From Taxillus chinensis (lineage: Eukaryota; Streptophyta; Magnoliopsida; Santalales; Loranthaceae), in contig CM042084.1 of assembly GCA_023512835.1 (NCBI GenBank), positions 45,679,609-45,743,608 of the forward strand: a stretch of 64,000 nucleotides of DNA. Reading direction: 5' to 3'. Below, piece after piece: positions 10,833 through 21,493 of this stretch. Made by a program: the position numbers and the translations under genes. Position 1 is the stretch's first letter. Every line of letters begins with the position of its first letter. The notes beneath the pieces were generated by a model, which had not been told where the DNA came from, did no database searches, and saw nothing but the letters and a program-made list of their open reading frames with translations.

Positions 10833-11125
10833 AAACTTAGTCCATTTAAGTAAAGACGCGGATTCCTTAGTCCATAACTTTAAGTGTGTAGTCCGCATGA
10901 GTGATCCTTATTTCATATGAAGACTTGGTTATTTATCAAGTGTGTGACGACAATCACGTTGGTTCGGATCAGGATTACGTATATTGTCCTTAGCTTTGCT
11001 CTCACGAGTGAAGGTCCAGATTAAAGTTATATCTTCTACAACAACTGAGAATAAACATACAAGGTCTCAAATCAAATTACATAGAGTTTTATCCGCATCA
11101 TCCAAATTCTGGGTTTGATCCAACA

Positions 11126-11552
11126 ATCTCCCCCAATATGGATATGCCAAAACCCTTTGTAATCTGATCTGGTAAGTGAAGCAAAAAGATAACATACAGA
11201 AATAAAGATAACGTCCACATTCCATTTAATCAGCAACATGAGTACAATTCAGCCTTGATACAAGAATTTTACATTAAGGTACATAAAACTTACTATACTT
11301 GAAGATCATTGTTGTTGCTTTCTCATGAAGCTCCATTGTAAAGTTGAGGATGTCGTTCCAGTCTTCATCCACCTTCATGAAGGACTTAATAAAGTAGCAG
11401 ACAAAAGCTCCGCAACTCCATCAGGTTGTTAGGGCACATTCTTCTTGCTCCGAATCACTGCTTTCAGCTTTTCAGTAGGAGCGAAATGTGTATGACTCAT
11501 TTCTTTATAAAGCCCGGATTGCTTTACCGCTTCTGTCAGTCAAAGCCGCAAA
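11126..11552 (-). other. 3' end of a copia-Y internal region with polypurine tract
   Basis: On the minus strand the sequence runs into CCATATTGGGGGAGAT (11126-11141), a polypurine tract abutting the LTR start at 11125. Upstream is a remnant in which MKVDEDWNDILNF can be read, with no clear domain. It is the tail of the minus-strand copia element that owns LTR Y copy 1. The break at about 11552 joins it directly to another LTR Y piece. Confidence 0.65.
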
Positions 11553-12430
11553 CTCTCTTACACTCTGTTTACAATAACTCATACACTAGCCAATATGATC
11601 TTTAAAAGCTCTTGTACATATACGCACATATATGAAAATATACAAGTGTTAATATATATAGCCATCCGTTAGAAAACATTCTTGAAACTTGTTATTCCAA
11701 GCGACGTGAAGCATTGACTATTCCTCGGAAATCTCTCTGTCTCAATTGCTGTGGATGTGGAGCTCAAAATCTTAGGTCTTTAAACTTTGAATTACTTTAC
11801 ATGATTCCAAGTGCAATTAAAGTTATGTCCACATTTCCGTGTGATCCACGTGTAAGATAATTTATGTTTTCAACAAGTTTGTCTTACATTGGGACACAGC
11901 GAGCTGACGACTTTGAATGTGAAGCTGATAAGTTGAAGTAGCGTTTTCTTAATCCGTCATAAAGTTCCTTAGTATGTGTTAATGAAGCTCGGATCCTTAC
12001 TCCGTGTCAGTAGTTGCTTACTCCGTGTCAATTTGATACTGGAATCCTTATTCCGTGTCAGCGCTTCCTTACTCTGTATGAATGAGAAGTCCAGATACTC
12101 CGCATGAGTTAAAAGGTCTGGATGGCTTACTCCGTATCAGCACATCCTTACTTCGCATGAGTAAAAGGTTTGGATTCCTTACTCCGCATGAATAAAGGAC
12201 TTGGTCCTTATTCCGCACAAGTTGTTCCTTACCCCGCATAAATGAAAGACTCGGGTTCCTAACTCCGTGTCTTCTTGTCCTTAGTCCGCTTGAGTGGAAG
12301 ACTTAGCTTTTTATTCTTTGACTGTTCTCTCTTACTCCGTGCGAGATGTAGACTAGGATTTTTATTCCGCATCTATTTAACTTAGTCCATTAAAGTGTTA
12401 GACATGGATTCCTCAGTTTGTGACTTAAAG
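11553..12430 (-). repeat. LTR Y copy 2, fragment
   Basis: This is collinear with 8490-9399 plus 10838-10890 of copy 1 (for example ACTAGCCAATATGATC, ATAGCCATCCGTTAG and the CTTACTCCG repeats). It lacks both ends: about 250 bases at its start and the U5 end. It abuts LTR Y copy 3 head to head at about 12430. Confidence 0.75.
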
Positions 12431-13839
12431 CTATTGGATCAAGCCCAGAATTTGGATGATGCGGATAAAACCCTATCTAATTTGATCTAAGATTTGGTTA
12501 TTTTATCTTAAGTTGTTGTAAAAGATACGATCTTAATCCAGACCTACACTCGTGAGAGCAAAGCTAAGGACAGGATATATAATCATGATCCGAACAAGAG
12601 TGAGTGTTGTCAAACACTTGGTAAATAACCAAGTCTCTACTTCATACGAAATAAGGATCATTTATACGGACTAATCACTTAAAGCTACGGACTAAGGAAA
12701 CTGTGCCTAACACCTTAAACGGACTAAGTCAAATAGATGCAAAGTAAGAATCCTAGTCTACAAGTCACATGGAGTAAGAGATAGTCTTTGGAAAGTTAAA
12801 AATCTAAGTCTTCCACTCAAGCGGATTAAGGAAACTAGACATGGAATAAGGATCCGAGTCTTTCATAGATGTGGAGTAAGGAAGTACTTGTGTGGAATAA
12901 GGACCCGAGTCCTTTGTTCGTACGGAGTAAGGAAACTAGATGTGGAGTAAGGAATCCAAACCAGTTACTCATGCGGAGTAAGGATGTGCTGATACGGAGT
13001 AAGCCATCCGGTCCTTTCAACTCATGCGGAGTAAGGAAGCGTTGATACGGAGTAAGCTCTTTGGACTTCTCATTTATACGGAGTAAGGAAGCGCTAACAC
13101 GGAATAAGGATTCCTGTACCAAACTAACACAGAGTAAGCAACAAATGATAGGGATTAAGGATACGAGCTTCATTAGCACGGAGTAAGGAACTTTGCGACG
13201 GATTAAGAAGACGCTGCTTCAACTTATCTCTTCACATTCAAAGTCACCAGCTTGCTGTGTCCCAATGTAAGACAAACTCATCGATAACCTAAAGCATCTT
13301 ACATGTGGATCACACGGATATGTGGACACAACTTTAACTGCACTTGGGTACTCACAAAGACACTTATGTTTTACAAACCCAAGAACTTGAGCTCCACATC
13401 CGTAGCATTCAAGGCAGAGAGAATTACGAGGAATAGTCAATGCTGCACATTGCTCGGAAAAATAAGTTCCAAGATTGTCTCTCAAGGATGTTTCTATATA
13501 TATTGTAACACTCGTATATTAAATGTGTTGTTGATCTTTTGTGAGTTTAAAATAAGCATGTATGTACAAGAGCACATTGAGATCATACAGGCTAGTGTGT
13601 GAGCCTTTTGTAAACAGAGTGTAAGAGAGTTGTTAGAGTAGATCGAAAAGCTTTACAAGCTTTAATCTACTTCTATTTTGTTGTACTTATCAGTTGATAA
13701 TAAAACAAAATACTTCCACTATCTGGTTATCTTCTGCACTAATTTAATCTCTTAACCAGATAAGTGTTGTGCTAAAGAGTGAGTAAAGAGTTTTCGATAA
13801 AAGCCTATTCACCCCCTTCTAGGCTCCTAGGGACCAACA
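12431..13839 (+). repeat. LTR Y copy 3, 5' LTR of a plus-strand copia element
   Basis: It begins at TTGGATCAAGCCCAGAATTTGG (ends slightly eroded) and ends CTAGGGACCAACA at 13839, immediately before a tRNA-Met type PBS. It is about 1.41 kb, with degenerate CGGAGTAAGGA repeats from 12740 to 13210. Confidence 0.83.
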
Positions 13840-13841
13840 AG

Positions 13842-13854
13842 TGGTATCAAAGCC
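13842..13854 (+). other. primer-binding site, initiator tRNA-Met type (copia-Y)
   Basis: TGGTATCAAAGCC differs by one base from the complement of the plant initiator tRNA-Met 3' end. It lies two bases after LTR Y copy 3. Confidence 0.85.
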
Positions 13855-13900
13855 AGTTCTACCTGCTCAAAGTAGAGATCCCACTCTTTCTCTCTCAACA

Positions 13901-15086
13901 ATGGCCGAAGAAAGCAACATGCTATTCAACACTCGCCTTAACTCTAGAGTTGCATAAGAGCCCCTCCCCAATCAAAGCAACAGTGAAAATGTCGATCCAC
14001 CTCAACCTGCTGCTGCCACTACTCCACAACCATGGAGTTCTAGTTTCACTCTAATTAAACCGCCAAAGTTCACACATGAGCTTTTCTCCTAGTGGAAAGC
14101 TCGCATGAGAATGTTCATGGTATGTCATGATCATCTCATGTGGCCATGTCTTCATCAGGAGATACCCACTCCGATGACTATCGGATAACATGGAGTTAGA
14201 AGGCCAAAGACAAATGCTGAACTCAGCAATGATGAAAGAGCCTAGCAGTGTGCAAGCGAAAAGGTTCTGGCCTATGTAACATTGTCTTTGGACTCTGAAG
14301 CTTTCACGGACATCCAGGGCTACACGACAGCGAAAGATGTTTGGGATAAACTGATAATCCTTTATGAGGGAAGTCAGTCCCAAATGCAGAACGTCATCTG
14401 TGCTGTCAGGCAGAACTTTGAGAGCTTCAATCACAAACCTGGCGAATCCTTCGAGAGCATCTATTGGAGATTCGGCAAGCTCATCCTTGAGCTAAAAATT
14501 GTCAATGAGCACTACACTCAGTTCCAAATCAATGACAAGTTTTTTCGCTCTTTGCTGGATTGCTACTACTCCAAGTAGCTCCAGATGCAAGCGGACAAGA
14601 ACTGGCAGTATGCTCCCCTTGAAGAACTATACGTAGAGCTACGGACTCATGAGGTTAGGTTCAAATACACTGACCGAGATGAGAAAATAGCCCGGAAAGA
14701 AAAGGGGGTAGCCTTCAAAGCTATGGAATGTTTCAGCATACAATGGGATGATGATACGGAAGAGTTAGAGAACTCTGACTCAGATGAAGAAGAAGAAATA
14801 GCTCTTTTGGTCAAATCCTTCGAGCGATTCCTATGGAAAAGCAGAAGAGGATTCAAAAAAAGCTCCTCATCATCATCCAGAAGGAAGGTGCGATCGGAGT
14901 CGAGTTCCCAAGAATGTTACAACTGTGGGAAACCCGGTCACTGGGCCAAGGATTATAAATCCAAATATAAGACAGCTAAGAAAAGTGACAAGACTACTCC
15001 CCGACGCTCCACCTCAGATAACAACAAGAACAAGAGGAAGGCGTTTGTCACAAAGTATGTTAGTGGCTCGGAAGAAGAGGAGGACT
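13901..15086 (+). pseudogene. Ty1/copia gag, first part (interrupted by a Tekay insertion)
   Basis: ATG at 13901 begins MAEESNMLFN, about 45 bases after the PBS. After several stops and shifts, an open frame (14282-14578, then 14585-15081) shows the copia capsid core: TAKDVWDKLIILYEGSQ, ESFESIYWRFGKLI, FFRSLLDCYYSK and MECFSIQWDDD. The nucleocapsid knuckle is CYNCGKPGHWAKDYKSK, in which the last zinc-binding cysteine is replaced by tyrosine. An acidic tail (SGSEEEED) is cut at 15086 by the 8.2-kb insertion. It resumes in the right frame at 23289 once the duplicated GGACT is discounted. It is dead: stops at the end of YYSK and elsewhere, and the pol is lost. Confidence 0.9.
15082..15086. repeat. 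target-site duplication GGACT (partner at 23289-23293)
   Basis: GGACT at 15082-15086 and 23289-23293 flanks the 15087-23288 element exactly, proving one integration into the copia gag. Confidence 0.92.
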
Positions 15087-15588
15087 TGTCACGCCCCGGT
15101 CTTCCAACCCGAGGAGACCGGAACGTGACCCTCCCTTTACCCGGGTTTGGATAAAGGGGTAAAATACAACATACACTTCACATTTTATTTTCAGAGACCA
15201 AAATCACATAATTATTAAATTCAAACCACATGCCTTTATTATGTTTCAAACTTCATTACAAAAATCTCCCCGCTGGGGTTACAAGGCCTCAATGAAATTA
15301 CATAACACAAATTACATAACATAAAACAAAGCCACAAAACGGAACTCCTCCACCTAGGTGTTCCCACCTAACGCCTGTAGGTTCCTGCAAGAAAACACAC
15401 CACAGTAGGAGGGGTGAGCAACCACAGCTCAGTAAGGATCATGTCTCCCCAACTCATCCCATGCTCCTAGCATCCACATGACATGTGTACGAGTGCGGTG
15501 TCGTGATACATTCCAACAGATATAATAACAAACCACCAGCAAAATACAATCATTTCTACATTCACACAGGCTAACACTTTAACCACAA

Positions 15589-15727
15589 GTGATTTAATCG
15601 CCTCTTCAGGCCAATGATTCAAGTGATTTAACCGCCTCTTCAGGCCAATGATTCAAGTAATTTAACCGCCTCTTCAGGCCAATGATTTAACCGCCTCTCA
15701 GGCAAATAGTTTAACCGCCTCTCAGGC
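15589..15727. repeat. tandem repeats of about 26-35 bp (GGCCTGAAGAGGCGGTTAAA family)
   Basis: Five degenerate copies of TTTAACCGCCTCTTCAGGCC occur here, and the same array is at 21996-22134 in the other LTR. Plus-strand Tekay LTRs carry the same unit as clean 26-mers (45392-45498, 52709-52864). Confidence 0.85.
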
Positions 15728-16374
15728 ATAGTTTCCACGACCTCACAGGCTAACACAAAACAGTCCCGGGCTTCCACGGCCACCGGGTGTACAAGCAAAC
15801 ACGCAAGCACATAAGGCCATACAGGCATAACATCAAACACTTAATATGCTTAGTCACACGGGAATAATGTCGAACACTTAGCATGCATATATTCACAAGC
15901 TCACAAACCCGCCACACACGGATATTATTTCAAACACATAATATGCATAGCCTCACAGGCATTATTTCAAACACGTTTTGAGCATACACACAGGCATATT
16001 CACACAGGCATATTCACACAGGCATTTTATCGAACACTTAACATGCACTAACCACCCAACCTCGAAATCACACCAAAACGCCATCGAAGGCCAACATTCA
16101 TATAGGACGTCACACCTATATGAATTTACATATAAATAATATAACAATAACAATAGAAACTCGAGAAACTCGCACAGGGCCTAACCCCGAGCAGGACCAG
16201 GTGAGACAGAACCCCTACCTTGAAAACGTCCTCCAGCTCTTGCTTCCACGCTAGACGTTGTCTTCCCCACGCACGACGCTCCGGCAGCAAGCCAGCAGCT
16301 CTCCTTCCTTCCCTCTCTCTCTCTCTGCGACGGCTGAAAAGAACCCTAACCCTAGAACAAGGAGTCTCCTCATC

Positions 16375-16451
16375 CTTATATAGACCTCCCATTATCAAAA
16401 CGACGTAGTTTTGATTAAGTAAACCCAGGATCAAAACGACGTAGTTTTGAT
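16375..16451 (-). promoter_or_regulatory. LTR core promoter: TATA box plus two ACGT near-palindromes
   Basis: TATATAAGG (minus) lies at 16375-16383. Upstream on that strand are two copies of ATCAAAACTACGTCGTTTTGAT (16394-16415 and 16430-16451), each a near-perfect palindrome. The same arrangement recurs at 22781-22856, 52033-52110 and 56861-56935. Confidence 0.75.
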
Positions 16452-16882
16452 CACACATGTTAGCACCTTGCCGCACCCATATAGGCCAAAATACTCAGAA
16501 TTTCAGCATGGTCCTTTGGAGAAAGATCATTAGAATGTCAAAACCAAGGGAACCATGCAAAAATATGCCTGCACACCAATTTGAACGTGAATTCCCCAAT
16601 TCACGTGCAACTCCAAATGCACTCCAAATGCGCTCAAACTTCACCCCTAGCCTCCTTGCATCATGTAGAAGACAACCACACTTGCACGTGAAATGGACCC
16701 ATATCACGTGCACCTCACATACACGTCCATTTGGCCTGAAACTTCTGTGGTAGATAGAGGACATCATTCTAAGAATCTTTCCTTTTGCACGTGAATTCAT
16801 TTGAGCCCATTCACTAGGTCAAAATGTAGAAAAACTACTCAGAAGGCAAAACTGTGACTAACTCGAGGTACGGGTCCTTACA

Positions 16883-16895
16883 TCCTCTCCCCCTT
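16883..16895 (-). other. polypurine tract of the non-autonomous Tekay element
   Basis: The minus strand reads AAGGGGGAGAGGA immediately before the LTR start, identical to the tracts at 51591-51603 and 57349-57361. It primes plus-strand DNA synthesis. Confidence 0.9.
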
Positions 16896-17218
16896 AAGAC
16901 TTTTCATCCTCGAAAAGAAATGACATACGAGGAAAACAAACTCAAGCTACCCGTTTGCCACACGACGAGCCACAACACCCAAATGGGTCATACACCGCGC
17001 ATAGCACATAATGGCACATAACAAGGTACCACCATAATCCATATAATCCATAACCACATGCATCACAATAATGTATATAACACATATCCGCATGTGCGTC
17101 ACAAACACCTCAAAACACATCACAAATATGATGTGATACACAACTCATACACCAAATCATACACAACTAATACAAGAAAACACATCACTATCGCTTGGCC
17201 AACAGCCACCTCCCACGC

Positions 17219-17290
17219 TTAAGATTGTTCGTCCTCGAACAATTCTGGGTGTTGCTCACGCATCATGGACTCACATTCCATGTATCCTCT
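17219..17290 (-). pseudogene. chromodomain C-terminal remnant of Tekay pol
   Basis: The minus strand reads MECESMMREQHPELFEDEQS then stop, matching the end of the chromodomain in the other Tekay copies (WERESVMREQ...). Only these last codons survive. Upstream there is no integrase, so this is a deletion scar retained next to the polypurine tract. Confidence 0.8.
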
Positions 17291-20200
17291 GCAGGACGTG
17301 TCGGCTTCGAAAAGACAACACAGCTTCCAAAACGCACATGCTGATGCACATCGCCCACAACCATTCACATACCCGCGACTGAAGATATCACACCATAACA
17401 CACATGAAGGCACGTACCCACAGACCCAATACAACACAGCATGATAGGGAAACACATATTCTAAACTCACAAACAATCCTTGTTTTCCTCACCTAACACA
17501 TGTCACAAGTATTCACATGTCACGACGGTGTACGACATATACACCCATCCCCAACACGTACGTTTAACAAATCACATAGGTCACAGACCAACTCACATCA
17601 TAAACACCACTACAAGGAACAAAGCACAAACAAAACACTACTACACGTTTAACGTTCCACTGCCCACTCGCCGACACCATACAAACTCATCCGCAGGGAG
17701 TTTCCTCACAACCTTCCCACCTTTGGACTTTTCGTCCCCAAAAAGAGAAATCAAGTAAGTAACAACACGAGAAGATCAAAGCAACACATAACACCCATGA
17801 GCACAACAAGAACTAGGGCTTGGCCAATTAGCGTGCTGACAACAACTCATGTGAGCAAGTCTGACAACAGTGAGGTCGAGAAACCTCCCATAGATTCGCT
17901 AAGACCCCGACAATCGAACAAGGCCAACACCACAAGCCTATGCATGAAGTATCCATTCGCTAGAATTCATATGATTGAACGAGAAGTCACTACATCGACA
18001 TAGCAGGGTACTCGGCGTTAGATGCCTACTCGTGTCACAATAGGACCAACACTCCACAATGTGAAATACCTAACAATGACACCACTGAGATTTGATGTCA
18101 ACGGACACTAACAATTTACAACGCAGCCACACTCCATATGTAGACCTTACCCTGACAGCAAACACAAAGAGGTCACAAGGAAACACGAACAAACAAGAGA
18201 AAAGCATTATGCAAACCACAATCACAGTCCCACACAGGGATATCACCACAGCAGCACCTGCATCACAGCTGAAAACCACCTCACTTAAGCAAGGAACATT
18301 GAAACCCAACCAACGCCATTGGTGACGCAGAACGAAGTACAAGCCCGGACATAACAACACGAGAATGGAGTGTGCTCTCAACCACTCGGTCACAGTCAGC
18401 CTGGCGCCCAACGGAGTCCAAGGATGCACTAAAAATAGTAAATGCAGCACCACACACACAATCATGGTAAGACCAGAACCCACTATCGGGCTATCACTAG
18501 TCACCGACTTTGAGAATCGACCTCCTTGATCACGGTTAAATAGGGATCCACCAAGGTCCCACACAGCCTTCACAACTGAGGCTTATCGTATAGCCCAAGA
18601 GATAATGCCTTACCAAGCCAGCAGACGCGCCACGCGATAGGAATCCCTTGACGTTGAGTAGCTATGAACAATATAGTTCTCCCCATACTGAAAACTCTCC
18701 TATCTGCAACCTGACCACAATGGAATCCTCTATGTCACCACTCACAGGTCACATGAAAATCCCTTGCCTCCAAGACACACTCCACCTCATGGCCCACCAA
18801 CTCCGCTATAACAACTATTACGTTCTATCTCAACACACCAACAAAACACTCAAATAGACCAAGAAATACTCAGGCTCTAGTCGCAGCTTAATATGGTCAC
18901 TGCAATTCCTCCGGGTAGGCACAAGAAACGAGACATGCAAACTCCTTATTCGGGACATTCACGCAGCTCCCAAACACACCAACACTTTGATGGCATGGAC
19001 CATCTCACTTACCGCATAAAAACACACACGAAAGACTTTCAAGAAGAACCTATGTAGCATGAGGACCCCATGATAGCCGCAAGACACAAATCTCCCCCAA
19101 AGGGGTAGCACTAATACCCTTTACAAGCAAAACTCACATCTGACTCCATTTAGTGAATCACAACTCATCAATACTTTCACACTTTAACTTAGCATGCCAT
19201 CACACGTGACAAGGAATAGCATCAACATTACACATAACACCCCTCTTCACCCCACACCGCACATAATATGCGCATGCATCACCTCCTACTCCGCTGCATA
19301 TGTCTACCACGAGACCCACACATAAGAACTTTGCTATACCCCTTTAACACATATGCAACACACACAACAAAACAAAGCAACCACAACACACGAAATAAAC
19401 TACTGTGTAGAACACATGTAAGAGAGGACATACTAGCCCCCACCTCCTCGCCTCTTTTAAGCCTATTACCCACAGGTCATGGATTAGCGGAATGGTCCTA
19501 CCACCAGGAGTACATCCTCAACCCCTCGAAAGATGTCTTCAAATTGTGAGGAAAAACCCAAACAAGGCCTGCCCAAATCTCACTTGCTTACCTCTTTTTA
19601 CCAAACTAATGCACCGGGCATAACCCTCAAAACCCACTCATAGCCGCTAGTTCAATTCTAGAACACCGCACATTTCATACATGCACAAACTGGTTTCACA
19701 ACATATCTGTTTTACCTTACTCGGTGTTTTCGACACACCATAAACACGACACATAACACCACCCTTGACCATCTGAGAACCCATAACACCTATATATTCA
19801 CTAACAAGAACTAGCAATGACCACCCTAGCCAACAAGTCAATACCTCATGGACCCAAGGAGCGGCTATACTAGCTGTGTTTTCCTCCTTCAACCACAACA
19901 CTTGGAAGGGTAACCGTAGGAATATCCCTCTCATGTAGTATTCCAACACATACCTCTATCCGCATAAAAACACGTTGCTATTACTCAAGGTTGCCAAGGA
20001 GGGGTCACACAACAACCCACAAGCCATCACTTCACACCTCAAGCTCTACTAGCTAGCCAATCTAAATTTCCTCCCACTGGCAAAAGGTAGCCTACAAGAT
20101 TTGGTTACTCTGATTATCAACACGTGCCAAAGTTGAATACCACTCACATACAAAATCAATACCCATATATATTCATTAGTTACTTATTATTCTTCCAGCG

Positions 20201-20430
20201 TTATAAATATATATCTCCTAATAGATCACCACCCACATCCATTCGAAATGCTAACTCAAACGGGACACGATAGGGTCCACCCAGCCTCACATAAACCAGT
20301 ACGAGACTCAACCGACAACCTACCAAAGGGGCACGATACCACCAGTGAATTTCTGTCTTGCTCTTCCACTGGCCTCACTAGGTAGTCCTCCTGCCTCCAA
20401 ATCGGGACTCGGCGTTGAGCTTTACCCCTA
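17291..20430. other. non-coding interior of the non-autonomous Tekay element
   Basis: About 3.1 kb, CA-rich on the plus strand, with no recognisable domain on either strand. Open stretches here are short or low-complexity, and none has gag or pol motifs. It may be decayed pol or captured foreign DNA; I cannot distinguish these. Confidence 0.6.
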
Positions 20431-20800
20431 GCTTGCTGAGCCAGTCCCCTAGCATCACTCCCGGTCCGACTAAAACAGACTGTACGAAGACGTCCTACTT
20501 TTCCACAGAGGTAACACCGGTACTGCTTCTTGGCACACTTCCTGTTCCAGTGCCCCGGCTGTCCACAACAAGCGTAATCTTTTGAGAAACAGGACTCAAA
20601 CGGGAGTGTTGAGGGCTGACAGCTCTCGGCGTACCTCGCTCCTGATCAGTTGTCGAATTGCATCCCTCACCTCTGGAATAATCGAGCTCAAGACGCCAAC
20701 CTCTGCCGTGATTAGTCTATCACCTTCAGCCTGAGCTCTCTCACTTGCCCAACCTGGGTCGCGGCCTCCTCTCTGTTACCTCAATAGTCGCACGGCTTAT
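20431..20800 (-). pseudogene. gag remnant: N-terminal helix joined to zinc knuckle, capsid missing
   Basis: On the minus strand, VRDAIRQLIRSEVRREL (about 20620-20680) matches the gag N-terminal VREAVRRELAAQ of the Tekay copy at 25766. About 60 bases later a nucleocapsid knuckle is read in another frame (about 20500-20585): CCGQPGHWNRKC, then CYLCGKVG. The whole capsid domain between them (about 200 codons in relatives) is absent. In the first knuckle the position of the first cysteine holds tyrosine. A stop and a frame change make it non-coding now. Confidence 0.75.
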
Positions 20801-21470
20801 AGTTTCCAGAAACATTGGTTAAGCGAAAAGGTAGCGCTCCAGATTAACACTAAATGATCTCAACAATCGCGAGACCGCTACCGACTAAGCAGCTTAAGCT
20901 ATAACACGCATTATTACCACACAAATTTACAAATTTACCAAACAAATTTCACAGACTATACAAATTTACACTCCATCGCATTGCTCATAACCTCGTTTAT
21001 TGCACACCATACCAAACAAATCACATGCTCCATCACAGAACACCAACATTATTACATGTTTAATTTAATGTATTTATTTATTTATTTATTTCTTTATTAT
21101 TATTATTTTATTTTGTTAACAGTTCACAAGCCACAAGTTTCCAAGCACACAGTTTCAATTCCACAATTTCCTTTCCTTGCTTTCATGTTCACATTACCAC
21201 AAAAGATCAGAGTTGCACAGATTAACACTTTATCACGTTATTCATGCATTCCTACCACATACACAGCTTAATCACAGTTCCCACACAATCACACATGAGC
21301 AACATATGCAACTAGTGCCCTAATGCCAATGCATGCAAATCCTACCACAAGACTGGACTACCCCAAGTACACCTTAGAGGCTCCAAGAGGACCGTGTTGA
21401 TCAGGCACGTCCCTCCAGGCTCCTCCAAAGGACTCAAGATAACCAAGTCCGCTCACTACCCTAGGCCAAC
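20801..21470 (-). other. untranslated leader of the non-autonomous Tekay element
   Basis: Between the PBS and the gag remnant. The PBS-proximal 200 bases (CTAGTTGGCCTAGGG, GGGACATGCCTGATCAACA-like) match the leader of the 44871 element (46045-46250). An A/T-rich TTTA/TTA microsatellite lies at about 21065-21110. No gene is seen. Confidence 0.65.
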
Positions 21471-21490
21471 TAGACCATGCTCTGATACCA
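21471..21490 (-). other. primer-binding site, initiator tRNA-Met type
   Basis: The minus strand reads TGGTATCAGAGCATGGTCTA. The first 12 bases match the complement of the initiator tRNA-Met 3' end. It is three bases inside the LTR. Confidence 0.88.
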
Positions 21491-21493
21491 TAT

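Larger units (their letters stand above)
8303..11125 (-). repeat. LTR Y (Ty1/copia), copy 1, 3' LTR, split by solo LTR Z
   Basis: The LTR occupies 8303-9399 and 10838-11125. Its minus-strand start TGTTGGATCAAACC is at 11125, directly preceded by a polypurine tract (11126-11141). Its far end, at 8303 (CCTATTCACCCCCC), lacks the last 25-30 bases present in copy 3 (CTCCTAGGGACCAACA). The body holds many degenerate repeats of CTTACTCCGCATGAG type. Without the insertion it would be about 1.4 kb, like copy 3 (12431-13839). Confidence 0.82.
15087..16882 (-). repeat. 3' LTR of the non-autonomous Tekay element
   Basis: It is 1796 bp. On the minus strand it reads TGTAAGGACCCGTACC...GGGGCGTGACA. It contains U3 with G-boxes, two ACGT near-palindromes, a TATA box, a hairpin (16097-16124) and 26-bp type repeats. 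Confidence 0.93.

Noticed and set aside
13219..13602. Overlapping frames of about 90-100 codons on both strands
   Set aside because: They fall inside copia LTR Y and correspond to no frame in the other LTR Y copies.
16330..16360. Interstitial telomere tract (AACCCTAACCCTA)
   Set aside because: Only two units, at a fixed LTR position in several copies, so it is an LTR motif and not telomere-derived.
16495..16800. Repeated 98-106 codon frames (also 22901-23206 and 56944-57264)
   Set aside because: They are copies of the Tekay U3 on both strands. Repetition is due to the LTR, and the frame is not preserved in 51604-53398.
18070..18573. 167-codon minus-strand frame with hydrophobic stretches
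   Set aside because: It lies in the low-complexity CA-rich interior of the non-autonomous element, with no family motif and no counterpart in relatives. The hydrophobicity follows from GT-rich codons.
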